Of a stretch of DNA of 21,186 bases, positions 6,073 through 11,280 are shown piece by piece. The first letter of the stretch is position 1, and each line of letters starts with the position of its first letter. Source of the DNA: a virus. Below the pieces are notes generated by a model. That model was given only the letters and a program-made list of their open reading frames with translations, searched no databases and was not told where the DNA came from. The DNA is taken from IMG/VR virus record IMGVR_UViG_3300012006_000039, positions 1 to 21,186 of that record. The stretch is one strand, 5' to 3'. A program made the translations under genes and the position numbers.

Positions 6073-6275
6073 CAACGGAAGATCTAGATCGTTGGACTAA
6101 ATGCGACCAATGCTCAGCACAAGCCTTATGGTTAATTAAAGGAGTAGAAGGCGAACTCTTTTTCTGCGGGCACCATAAGAATAAAAACTTTGAGGCACTA
6201 GACAAATGGGCCTTTGAGATGATAGAATTAAACAAAGTCGAAGAAGTACCTATACTAGAAGAGGCGGAACTATAA
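6069..6275 (+). CDS. DUF7455-like zinc-binding protein (68 aa)
   Basis: The 68-residue product has C12-D-Q-C15 and, about 20 residues later, F-C-G-H-H, with 'KCDQCSAQALWLIKGVEGEL' between them. That CxxC...CxHH arrangement around two strands is characteristic of the small DUF7455-type actinobacterial proteins, found both in hosts and in their phages; they probably bind one zinc. Function unknown. Sits mid-operon, with ATGA and TAATG overlaps on either side. Confidence 0.75.
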   Translation: MTTEDLDRWTKCDQCSAQALWLIKGVEGELFFCGHHKNKNFEALDKWAFEMIELNKVEEVPILEEAEL

Positions 6276-6640
6276 TGGGAGACAGAGCAAATTTTGGATT
6301 TAAACAGAGCAGCGGAGAAACAATTGTACTCTATGGCCACTGGGCTGGATATCAAATGTTATCTAAACTATCACATGCAGTGGAGCAGGCCCGTCCACGG
6401 TGGACGGATGAATCATATGCAACACGTATATGCATTTCACAACTAGTTGGAGAAGACTGGAATTCAGAAACGGGCTGGGGACTTTCAGTCAATAGAATTC
6501 TAGACAATGAGCACAAGATTCCTGTAATTGATTGGAGCGCTCAAACGTTTAGCCTTCACGAGGAGTTAGACGGTCCGCCAATCTTTACCATGGACCTGAA
6601 TGCTTTCTGCAGCAAATACTCGGAGCTTGCTTCGGTATAA
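6275..6640 (+). CDS. Conserved hypothetical phage protein (121 aa)
   Basis: Coupled by TAATG. The 121-residue product begins MGDRANFGFKQSSGETIVLYGHWAG and contains 'ATRICISQLVGEDWNSETGWG' and 'IDWSAQTFSLHEE', a set of motifs that I know from a recurrent but unnamed protein of actinobacterial phages. Mixed alpha/beta, no membrane segment. Last gene of the operon that begins at 5050, closed by the strong terminator at 6731-6759. Confidence 0.8.
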   Translation: MGDRANFGFKQSSGETIVLYGHWAGYQMLSKLSHAVEQARPRWTDESYATRICISQLVGEDWNSETGWGLSVNRILDNEHKIPVIDWSAQTFSLHEELDGPPIFTMDLNAFCSKYSELASV

Positions 6641-6730
6641 TTATTAATGGGTGCCTCTATAGTCATTCGGCCAGGGGCTAAGTAACGCAGGTTTTTTACT
6701 TTCGTTGGTAACCTAGCAGCCCTTGTATCA

Positions 6731-6759
6731 ATCCCCCAGGTAAGATCTGGGGGATTTTT
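6731..6759 (+). terminator. Rho-independent terminator
   Basis: ATCCCCCAG (6731-6739) pairs perfectly with CTGGGGGAT (6747-6755) across a 7-nt loop, followed by a T tract to 6759. The best terminator in the rightward arm; it closes the 5050-6640 operon. The 90 nt between the last stop and this hairpin hold no gene I can support (see findings). Confidence 0.85.
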
Positions 6760-6827
6760 GCATGCCCTCAAAAACATGAGGGTAGCATAATTCTCTTACG
6801 AGGTCAATATAAATTCGCCTGAAATTC

Positions 6828-6870
6828 TGTGATCTTGACCACAAAGCTGAATCATGTGGCATGTATCACA
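6828..6870 (+). promoter_or_regulatory. Two near-consensus CRP/GlxR-like sites
   Basis: TGTGA-TCTTGA-CCACA (6828-6843) and TGTGG-CATGTA-TCACA (6855-6870), each one mismatch from consensus. The second is overlaid by a palindrome, GGCATGT-ATC-ACATGCC (6858-6874). Both lie upstream of promoter P7. An AAATTCGCCTGAAATTC segment precedes the first site. Confidence 0.5.
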
Positions 6871-6887
6871 TGCCAAATCTATTCCAT

Positions 6888-6910
6888 TTGTCAGTGGTCC
6901 ATTGTATAAT
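6888..6910 (+). promoter_or_regulatory. TGTCAG-type phage promoter P7
   Basis: TTGTCA (6888-6893)+G, 11 bp, TATAAT (6905-6910). No -35 box at 16-18 bp. A short leader with CAACGAAAGG precedes the ATG at 6938. Confidence 0.7.
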
Positions 6911-6937
6911 TAGAACATATCAACGAAAGGATATAAA

Positions 6938-7714
6938 ATGCCAAATTGGTGTTACAACACATTAACTATCCAAGGACCTAAGTCTGAGGTAGATATGATT
7001 AAAGATAGATTGAATGCTCCATTTACATTAGCACAGGAGACATTTGGTATGGGTGATATTTCTACTATGGGGTTTCCTACTAAGATTACTCAGGTATCTT
7101 ATTCTAATCCCGTTTTTTCTTTTCACAACATTCACTCATATAAAGATGACGGAATTACTGATGAGGAATATGCCTGCCAGCCTAATCGTGGCGACTATGA
7201 TATTCAAAATGACCCTGATTGGTTCCGCAAGTCTGTTGAGTTTGCTAAGACTCAAAAAGATTGGTATTCGTGGAATACATCTAATTGGGGAACTAAATGG
7301 GATGTAGCAGTTCGTGACGGTGAAGGGTATCCTGAAACAGAATTACTTGAATATAAATCAGAAGGTGATGACAACTGGCTTGTCTACAAATATGAAACTG
7401 CTTGGTCACCTGCTGTAACTATCTTAACTAAACTATCTAATCTTGTTCCGAACTGCCTGCTTACTTTAGAGTTTGAGGAAGAAACAGGTTGGGGTGGGGA
7501 ATATGAGATTGTCCGTGGTGAAGTAAAAGAATTGGCTGAATGGGAAACACGTTGCTATGCTTGTCAGTCTTATGATTGTGTTGAGTATTGCGAGAATGAC
7601 TGCGGTCAATTCTGCTCTGAATGCAATGAGGGTTCATGGCGTGATGAAGAGGCTATGAAAGAATGTCAGACCCATAGTGTATTATTGGAATCTAGAGAAA
7701 AGGCGGAAGTATGA
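6938..7714 (+). CDS. Api92-like ferredoxin-fold protein with C-terminal zinc cluster
   Basis: 258 residues. The N-terminus MPNWCYNTLTIQG, the central 'WNTSNWGTKWDV', and 'YKYETAWSPAVTILTKLS' followed by 'EEETGWGGEYEI' are the hallmark blocks of the Api92-like/DUF1281 family, a ferredoxin-like fold in many phages. An added C-terminal tail holds Cys at about 206, 209, 214, 218, 222, 226 and 229, enough for one or two zinc fingers, which is not part of the basic family. Role unknown; the tail suggests nucleic acid or protein binding (inference). First gene after P7 and coupled to the next by ATGA. Confidence 0.85.
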   Translation: MPNWCYNTLTIQGPKSEVDMIKDRLNAPFTLAQETFGMGDISTMGFPTKITQVSYSNPVFSFHNIHSYKDDGITDEEYACQPNRGDYDIQNDPDWFRKSVEFAKTQKDWYSWNTSNWGTKWDVAVRDGEGYPETELLEYKSEGDDNWLVYKYETAWSPAVTILTKLSNLVPNCLLTLEFEEETGWGGEYEIVRGEVKELAEWETRCYACQSYDCVEYCENDCGQFCSECNEGSWRDEEAMKECQTHSVLLESREKAEV

Positions 7715-7941
7715 GTTTCTTAGAAAATGAAAACCAAATGGTAATTGATGCAATTTATTCTGAAATTGGAGAACAACTAGTCGAAGACTGGGTTAACTCC
7801 AATTTGGATGAAGGGCAGATGTATGCAGATTATAGATTTGCAGAAATGTCTAGCGATAATTATATTAAAGGCAGGTTCAATCAATTCTATGATTTGAATC
7901 CTGATGACCAATACTACTTAGAATGGGATGAAGAAGCATGA
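7711..7941 (+). CDS. Acidic hypothetical protein (76 aa)
   Basis: A strongly acidic 76-residue protein coupled by ATGA overlaps to both neighbours. N-terminal helix (MVIDAIYSEIGEQLVEDWV), then a Tyr/Asp-rich half ending 'DLNPDDQYYLEWDEEA'. No family recognised. The negative charge might indicate DNA mimicry, but nothing beyond composition supports that. Confidence 0.7.
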   Translation: MSFLENENQMVIDAIYSEIGEQLVEDWVNSNLDEGQMYADYRFAEMSSDNYIKGRFNQFYDLNPDDQYYLEWDEEA

Positions 7942-8099
7942 TGTTAGGTTATACCAAAGAAGATTTAGATAATATGATCGATTCTGTTGCTTCCGCCATA
8001 ACTACTGTGAATCCTGATGATGACCCGTGGTTGCACGGGAGTTTATCTAAGACACAGGAATTCTTAGAGGGCCTATGGGCAGAGGGGTATTTTGACTAA
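7938..8099 (+). CDS. Hypothetical microprotein (53 aa)
   Basis: A 53-residue acidic protein with tandem ATG starts at 7938 and 7941 and stop/start overlaps on both sides (ATGA before, TAATG after). Contains 'GYTKEDLDNMIDSVASAI' and 'LSKTQEFLEGLWAEGYFD', probably two helices. Not recognised. Confidence 0.6.
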   Translation: MMLGYTKEDLDNMIDSVASAITTVNPDDDPWLHGSLSKTQEFLEGLWAEGYFD

Positions 8100-8242
8100 T
8101 GAATGCTATTCAACTAGTTATGTTAAGAACTCAAATAAAGGAAGCAGTTTCAACTACCGCCATGGAAAATGGGTGGAATGATGAAAAGCGTGATAAATAC
8201 TTTTCTATGATGTTAAAGGAATATGGTATAACTAATGACTAA
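8099..8242 (+). CDS. Hypothetical microprotein (47 aa)
   Basis: A 47-residue helical protein starting MNAIQLVMLRTQIKEAVS, coupled by TAATG to the preceding gene and overlapping the next by 8 nt. An AGGGGTATTTTGAC stretch before the start could serve as binding site. No motif recognised. Confidence 0.55.
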   Translation: MNAIQLVMLRTQIKEAVSTTAMENGWNDEKRDKYFSMMLKEYGITND

Positions 8243-8465
8243 ATCATCTCAATTCCTGGAGTATATGAAGCTTCATCTAATTAGTTTAGAACAGGATTCT
8301 GAACGTATTCAAGAAGAAATGTCTCAGTTTGAATATAACATGGATTCAAAAGACTATCAGTCATTAGAGATTGAAGACATATCTTTAAATGGACAGATTA
8401 TAGCAACCAGGCATTTGTTGTCAGTGGCTACTGATATAATGAACTCTACTAGCGAAAGGGTATAA
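8235..8465 (+). CDS. Coiled-coil hypothetical protein (76 aa)
   Basis: A 76-residue helical protein starting MTKSSQFLEYMKLHLISLEQ, with heptad-like spacing through residues 10-60, so probably a coiled coil. Its final 17 codons ('LLSVATDIMNSTSERV' and stop) are the same bases as promoter P8 and the leader of the next gene, so the C-terminus is constrained by regulatory sequence. Function unknown. Confidence 0.65.
   Translation: MTKSSQFLEYMKLHLISLEQDSERIQEEMSQFEYNMDSKDYQSLEIEDISLNGQIIATRHLLSVATDIMNSTSERV
8418..8440 (+). promoter_or_regulatory. TGTCAG-type phage promoter P8 within a gene end
   Basis: TTGTCA (8418-8423)+G, 11 bp, TATAAT (8435-8440), embedded in the last codons of the gene ending at 8465. 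The leader carries AGCGAAAGGG before the ATG at 8467. No -35 box at 16-18 bp. Confidence 0.65.
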
Positions 8466-8466
8466 A

Positions 8467-8739
8467 ATGAATTCAGAAGATATTGGGCTCCCGCCCCATT
8501 TACAACGTTTGGTTAATGCTGGAGTATCAGGCCTTGACATCATGCACGGGGAACTAAAGAACCTCATGCTAATGGCAGAGCAGGAACTTGCAGACGCAAT
8601 TGAACGGGAAGAAGAATCAGAAGAGGCAATGGACTCTATGGTCCGTACAGAATGCGAAGGGGCACTAGACGCTTTGGTAGCCCTATATGAACTAACATAC
8701 CAACTCTCATTTGCGATTGGAGCACGAGATGAAGCCTGA
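8467..8739 (+). CDS. Conserved hypothetical helical phage protein (90 aa)
   Basis: A 90-residue acidic, all-helical protein starting MNSEDIGLPPHLQRLVNAGV, 9 nt after GAAAGGG. Contains 'EREEESEEAMDSMVRTECEG'. The start 'PPHL..L...G' followed by acidic helices recurs in uncharacterised actinobacterial phage proteins. First gene after promoter P8. The next gene starts 11 nt before its stop. Confidence 0.75.
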   Translation: MNSEDIGLPPHLQRLVNAGVSGLDIMHGELKNLMLMAEQELADAIEREEESEEAMDSMVRTECEGALDALVALYELTYQLSFAIGARDEA

Positions 8740-9046
8740 AGACAAAGACAAGTTAAACCAATGCTTAGAAATTCTTGATACAACGGACCTAGGGCTTTCT
8801 CTGGTCTGGCTGTGGACATGGAGCACAATCAACAACATCCTAGAAGACGCCTCATATGAGGCTGTAGCGACCAAAGACGACATGTGGGGACACCTCTGTG
8901 AGGCTGTAGAGGCAGGCCAAGGCTTCTCTCTAGAGTATGGAGCAGAGGACCACCACGAAAGCGTTATAGACTGGATGTTTAACCACGGGTTCATTCTAGA
9001 CCCTGAAGACCTAGATGAAGAGGAGGAAGAAGATGAAGATGAGTGA
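8729..9046 (+). CDS. Acidic hypothetical protein with poly-Glu tail (105 aa)
   Basis: ATG 8729 is preferred over TTG 8711, which lies deeper in the preceding gene. The 105-residue product has a Trp-rich helix (LSLVWLWTW), a region 'DDMWGHLCEAVEAGQGF', and a C-terminal run of almost pure Glu/Asp (DEEEEEDEDE). Not recognised. The acidic tail resembles those of histone- or DNA-mimic proteins, by composition only. Confidence 0.7.
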   Translation: MKPEDKDKLNQCLEILDTTDLGLSLVWLWTWSTINNILEDASYEAVATKDDMWGHLCEAVEAGQGFSLEYGAEDHHESVIDWMFNHGFILDPEDLDEEEEEDEDE

Positions 9047-9179
9047 CGGCTACTTAAATGAACAGTTAGACAAAGCACAAAAGCTTTTATGGGGTGGATC
9101 TGAAACAGAAAATATTGAGGCCCACAACATCATTGCTAAATTAATTAAAGATCGTATTGAACAAACTAATTTAATGTAA
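9033..9179 (+). CDS. Hypothetical microprotein (48 aa)
   Basis: Starts at ATG 9033 (ATG 9039 also possible), with GAGGAGGA (9020-9027) as binding site, inside the acidic tail of the previous gene. Product MKMSDGYLNEQLDKAQKLLW... is an amphipathic helical peptide with 'IEAHNIIAKLIKDRIEQTN' at the C-terminus. Unknown. Confidence 0.6.
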   Translation: MKMSDGYLNEQLDKAQKLLWGGSETENIEAHNIIAKLIKDRIEQTNLM

Positions 9180-9206
9180 GGGCAAAAAAATATCGTTACG
9201 AGGCTA

Positions 9207-9235
9207 TTTACAAATTCGTGGATAGTTGATATAAT
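9207..9235 (+). promoter_or_regulatory. Sigma-A-type promoter of the Lsr2-like gene
   Basis: TTTACA (9207-9212), 17 bp, TATAAT (9230-9235). Unlike the other rightward promoters it has a good -35 box and no TGTCAG box, so the downstream gene is probably expressed by host RNA polymerase without the phage-specific control. A TTACGAGG element (9196-9203) lies just upstream. Confidence 0.75.
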
Positions 9236-9267
9236 TAATAAAACATCTCTTGAAAGGAGATTATCAA

Positions 9268-9414
9268 ATGGCTACAAAGCGTGAATATCTAAAGTCTCAA
9301 GGCATTACAGTTGGTGCCCGTGGACGTTTCTCAGGTGCTGCAAAGCAGGCTCTACAGGAAGCTACCCAAAAGGGTTTAACCTTCACTGATGAGAAGTCAG
9401 CTCAGACCAAGTAA
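9268..9414 (+). CDS. Mini Lsr2-like DNA-binding protein (48 aa)
   Basis: A 48-residue protein with GAAAGGAGA before the ATG. Residues 4-30 (KREYLKSQGITVGARGRFSG and on) resemble the C-terminal DNA-binding domain of actinobacterial Lsr2: a helix, then a Q-G-I-x-V turn, the R-G-R motif (18-20), and a second helix (AAKQALQEA). In Lsr2 the RGR triplet inserts into the minor groove of AT-rich DNA. The N-terminal oligomerisation domain is missing, so it could bind without bridging, or compete with host Lsr2 for AT-rich phage DNA; that is inference. Has its own promoter. Confidence 0.65.
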   Translation: MATKREYLKSQGITVGARGRFSGAAKQALQEATQKGLTFTDEKSAQTK

Positions 9415-9445
9415 ACCCATAGATCGGAGGGGTGTGCGAGGAGAC

Positions 9446-9474
9446 TTGCCACCCCTCCCCTTATGTGATAGAAT
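9446..9474 (+). promoter_or_regulatory. Sigma-A-type promoter overlapped by inverted repeat
   Basis: TTGCCA (9446-9451), 17 bp, TAGAAT (9469-9474). A perfect 9-bp inverted repeat, GGAGGGGTG (9426-9434) and CACCCCTCC (9450-9458), overlaps the -35 box. The same arm sequence GGAGGGGT is used at promoter P4. Could be an operator or a hairpin that ends read-through from the Lsr2-like gene. Confidence 0.65.
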
Positions 9475-9500
9475 GAAGAACTCAATTTTAGGAGGCGGAA

Positions 9501-9770
9501 ATGACAAAGAGAACATCAGAAGAAAAGTTGGCGGAAGTAATAACAGAAGCACTAGACAATCATTGGTTTAATCCAGCATTGTTTGCTCATTTAATAGTTA
9601 AAGGTACATCGCTATATACCCAAGATAAGTTAATGGAACTAATGAGTCATGTAATCAAATATCAGGCGGGAAGATTCAAAGATGAATGGGAACATGACCA
9701 AACATCAGAAGGACTAATGCTTGCTTCACATTTGGCAGAAGTAATAGAAATGCATGAACCTCTAATCTAA
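9501..9770 (+). CDS. Conserved hypothetical phage protein (89 aa)
   Basis: An 89-residue all-helical protein starting MTKRTSEEKLAEVITEALDN, with the strong binding site TAGGAGGCGG 5 nt before the ATG. The segment 'HWFNPALFAHLIVKGTSLYTQ' and 'LMELMSHVIKYQA' recur in unnamed actinobacterial phage proteins. Last gene of the rightward arm; followed by the terminator at 9799-9820. Confidence 0.75.
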   Translation: MTKRTSEEKLAEVITEALDNHWFNPALFAHLIVKGTSLYTQDKLMELMSHVIKYQAGRFKDEWEHDQTSEGLMLASHLAEVIEMHEPLI

Positions 9771-9798
9771 TATATACAGCCCAAATTATCCACAGGTT

Positions 9799-9820
9799 AT
9801 CCACAGCCTGTGGATTTTTT
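9799..9820 (+). terminator. Rho-independent terminator overlapping DnaA-box-like repeats
   Basis: ATCCACAG (9799-9806) pairs with CTGTGGAT (9808-9815), followed by six T residues to 9820. The stem is built from a TTATCCACA copy and its inverse, so the sequence can act as terminator, protein-binding site, or both. Confidence 0.65.
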
Positions 9821-10140
9821 GTTGTGGTCATGTGGGCCAAATTTTCCCTTTACGAATGGTTGACAAATTCGCCTGAATATGCAGAATAACATTAAATGTC
9901 GACAAATCAATATATTATCATATACAAATGTCGACAAATCTATGTAGAATGTGGGCGAATTTACCCCTTTACGAGGACATTTTAAAAATCGTGGAATATA
10001 AAAGCATTGACAAAATGGTATGGATATGCTTTATATGGCCCAAATTGACATTACGTCTCATTATATGATACGCTCAATTACACATATAGCTATTTGTCGA
10101 CATATCTACAGTTATTCAAAGATAATCTATAGTATATATT

Positions 10141-10187
10141 CTCCACAATGCTCCACTTTACTCCACTAAATAAGCCATAGGAAGCCA
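10141..10187 (+). repeat. 10-bp phased hexamer repeats
   Basis: CTCCAC occurs at 10141-10146, 10151-10156 and 10161-10166, exactly 10 bp apart, followed by AAGCCA at 10172-10177 and 10182-10187, again 10 bp apart. All copies face the same side of the helix, as in iterons or multi-site operators. Confidence 0.6.
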
Positions 10188-10234
10188 TTTGAGACACTTT
10201 AATGGGCGGGGGGATATAGAGGTCTGGACCTAAT

Positions 10235-10390
10235 TTAATCTAAATTGTACACAGGCAACAGAGCTGTGCATCTTGTACAATATTGATATGTTTGTCCTGT
10301 ATATGGACATTGCTCCAAGAAGCTCTCATGTATCTTATGCTTAGTTAGCAAGCATATAACTCCTATTAGTCTATAGAGTATATTGATCAC
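10235..10390 (-). CDS. DUF1660-like small zinc-finger protein (51 aa)
   Basis: A 51-residue ORF starting GTG 10390 after the strong binding site GGCGGGGGAG. The product MINILYRLIGVICLLTKHK... has C13, H18, then C28 and C38-T-R-C41: the C-x4-H-K ... C-P-Y-T-G-x-x-x-x-x-C-x-R-C layout of DUF1660-type phage zinc ribbons ('C.L..HK...... tG....C.RC'). Function unknown. It is the last gene of the leftward arm and too short for most gene finders. Confidence 0.65.
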   Translation of the reverse strand: MINILYRLIGVICLLTKHKIHESFLEQCPYTGQTYQYCTRCTALLPVYNLD

Positions 10391-10408
10391 TCTTGCTCCC
10401 CCGCCTTT

Positions 10409-10483
10409 TTAAATGTTGCCATTGAAATACATGAGAAGAGCTAAAACAAACATAAATGCTCCAAAGTAGTATCCGAATTCCAT
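10409..10483 (-). CDS. Membrane microprotein (24 aa)
   Basis: A 24-residue peptide (MEFGYYFGAFMFVLALLMYF plus NGNI), nearly all one hydrophobic helix, whose ATG overlaps the stop of the preceding gene (TAATG). The next gene follows 18 nt later. The exact coupling supports it, but its size makes the call tentative. Confidence 0.45.
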   Translation of the reverse strand: MEFGYYFGAFMFVLALLMYFNGNI

Positions 10484-10821
10484 TAGAATGGCACCTCTCC
10501 AGTTTCCTTGGCAATGGCAATTTGCTCATTTGCCCATCTATTAATCTTAGTTTCTGGATCTTCTGCTTCCCTTGCCCATTGAGCTTCCCATAGGCCCATG
10601 AGAGATATATTACCTATATCATCAAAATAGTAACGCTTTAGTTCAGGGTTATATGTCCATCCATACCAAGTATCTCCTTCGGCCCAAGTAAGATTGCTGG
10701 GCAGTTCATCCTTATATTCATCTATGCGTTTACGTAAATCATCATACATATGTACCTCATCAAATAAAGCTTCTCTCAATGGAGTCCACCAAAATAGTCT
10801 ATTAACTAACCAATCAATCAT
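10483..10821 (-). CDS. Hypothetical protein (112 aa)
   Basis: ATG 10821 (MIDWLVNRLFWWTPLREALF) is chosen because it overlaps the preceding stop by 4 nt (ATGA); ATG 10833 lies 12 nt further inside that gene. The N-terminal helix is Trp/Phe-rich, followed by a charged region (DDLRKRIDEYKDELPSN) and a C-terminal half with 'EDPETKINRWANEQIAIAKE'. It could associate with membrane through the first helix. Not recognised. Confidence 0.75.
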   Translation of the reverse strand: MIDWLVNRLFWWTPLREALFDEVHMYDDLRKRIDEYKDELPSNLTWAEGDTWYGWTYNPELKRYYFDDIGNISLMGLWEAQWAREAEDPETKINRWANEQIAIAKETGEVPF

Positions 10822-10916
10822 TTCGCACACCATATCTTATAATCGCTCATAGTCTGGTGATTATCCCAGTATTCTATGTTTTCTTTATCCATCCCGCATT
10901 TATTACACATTATCAT
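10818..10916 (-). CDS. CxxC zinc microprotein (32 aa)
   Basis: A 32-residue ORF starting MIMCNKCGMDKENIEYWD and ending 'KIWCAK'. C4-x2-C7 plus C30, with His 20, could make a single small zinc knuckle. It overlaps the gene before it by 14 nt and is coupled to the gene after it by ATGA. One of several tiny zinc-type proteins in this window. Confidence 0.55.
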   Translation of the reverse strand: MIMCNKCGMDKENIEYWDNHQTMSDYKIWCAK

Positions 10917-11049
10917 GCCAATATGGTTTCCCATTTTCATCAAAGTCAGATCCCAATCTTTCTAGTAATTCCTGCGTTTTAGGATCTATTTTCCATGCCT
11001 CTAGCATGGCTTCTAGATCAAATTCTCTATCAAATTCTTCAGAATTCAT
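10903..11049 (-). CDS. Acidic hypothetical microprotein (48 aa)
   Basis: A 48-residue protein starting MNSEEFDREFDLEAMLEAWK after a GGCGGGAGAG binding site. Acidic N-terminal helix, then 'DPKTQELLERLGSDFDENG'. No family recognised. The clear binding site supports it. Confidence 0.65.
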   Translation of the reverse strand: MNSEEFDREFDLEAMLEAWKIDPKTQELLERLGSDFDENGKPYWHDNV

Positions 11050-11076
11050 ATGTCTCTCCCGCCGCACTTTTTCGCA

Positions 11077-11280
11077 CTAATTGCGACCAATATTATTTAA
11101 TATAATCTTGAGGGCATAGTCCATGCCCTCTGTGTATGCCATGGCATCATCTTTAGCCCATAACAACTTTCCTTCTGCGCCAAAGGAAGAGCCGCGATAG
11201 ATTAAATAGTCTGTCTTAGCTAACTCTATCTTTTCTATAAGCTGATTAGTCTTGTTCTTCGATATCTTCTTTAGTTTCAT
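11077..11280 (-). CDS. Hypothetical small protein (67 aa)
   Basis: Start taken at the second of two adjacent ATGs (11280), 3 nt after GGAGG within the end of the preceding gene (35-nt overlap); upstream in-frame codons to 11364 would lie deep inside that gene. The 67-residue protein is basic at the N-terminus (MKLKKISKNKTNQLIEKIEL) with a C-terminal helix 'AMAYTEGMDYALKIILNNI'. Unknown. Confidence 0.6.
   Translation of the reverse strand: MKLKKISKNKTNQLIEKIELAKTDYLIYRGSSFGAEGKLLWAKDDAMAYTEGMDYALKIILNNIGRN

Larger units (their letters stand above)
9771..10234 (+). other. Convergent non-coding gap, candidate replication/control region
   Basis: 464 nt of very AT-rich sequence between the ends of the two converging arms, without any ORF that has a ribosome binding site. 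It holds: two TTATCCACA boxes 11 bp apart (9786-9794, 9797-9805); three copies of the palindrome TGTCGACA (9897-9904, 9929-9936, 10095-10102; only one more elsewhere, at 4942); TTACGA elements at 9850 and 9970; three TTGACA hexamers; and phased repeats at 10141-10187. An origin or a regulatory locus would fit. Confidence 0.5.

Noticed and set aside
6650-6725. Possible third tRNA
   Set aside because: The ends cannot form a 7-bp acceptor stem and there is no T arm.
8707-9078. - strand ORF rich in Ser opposite the poly-Glu gene
   Set aside because: Poly-Ser run is the antisense reading of GAAGAG repeats; wrong strand for the arm.
10030-10173. Short + strand ORFs of about 34-47 codons in the convergence gap
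   Set aside because: No ribosome binding site, biased toward AT codons, and overlapping the phased repeats.
10141-10187. CRISPR array
   Set aside because: Repeats are hexamers at 10-bp intervals with no spacers of CRISPR length and no cas genes in the window.
10080-10200. - strand 35-codon ORF from GTG across the phased repeats
   Set aside because: No binding site and a non-descript product; phasing at 10 bp does not fit coding constraint.
10244-10281. Inverted repeat ATTGTACA...TGTACAAT as a terminator or operator
   Set aside because: It lies within the coding region of the zinc-finger gene 10235-10390, which explains the sequence; there is no U-tract.
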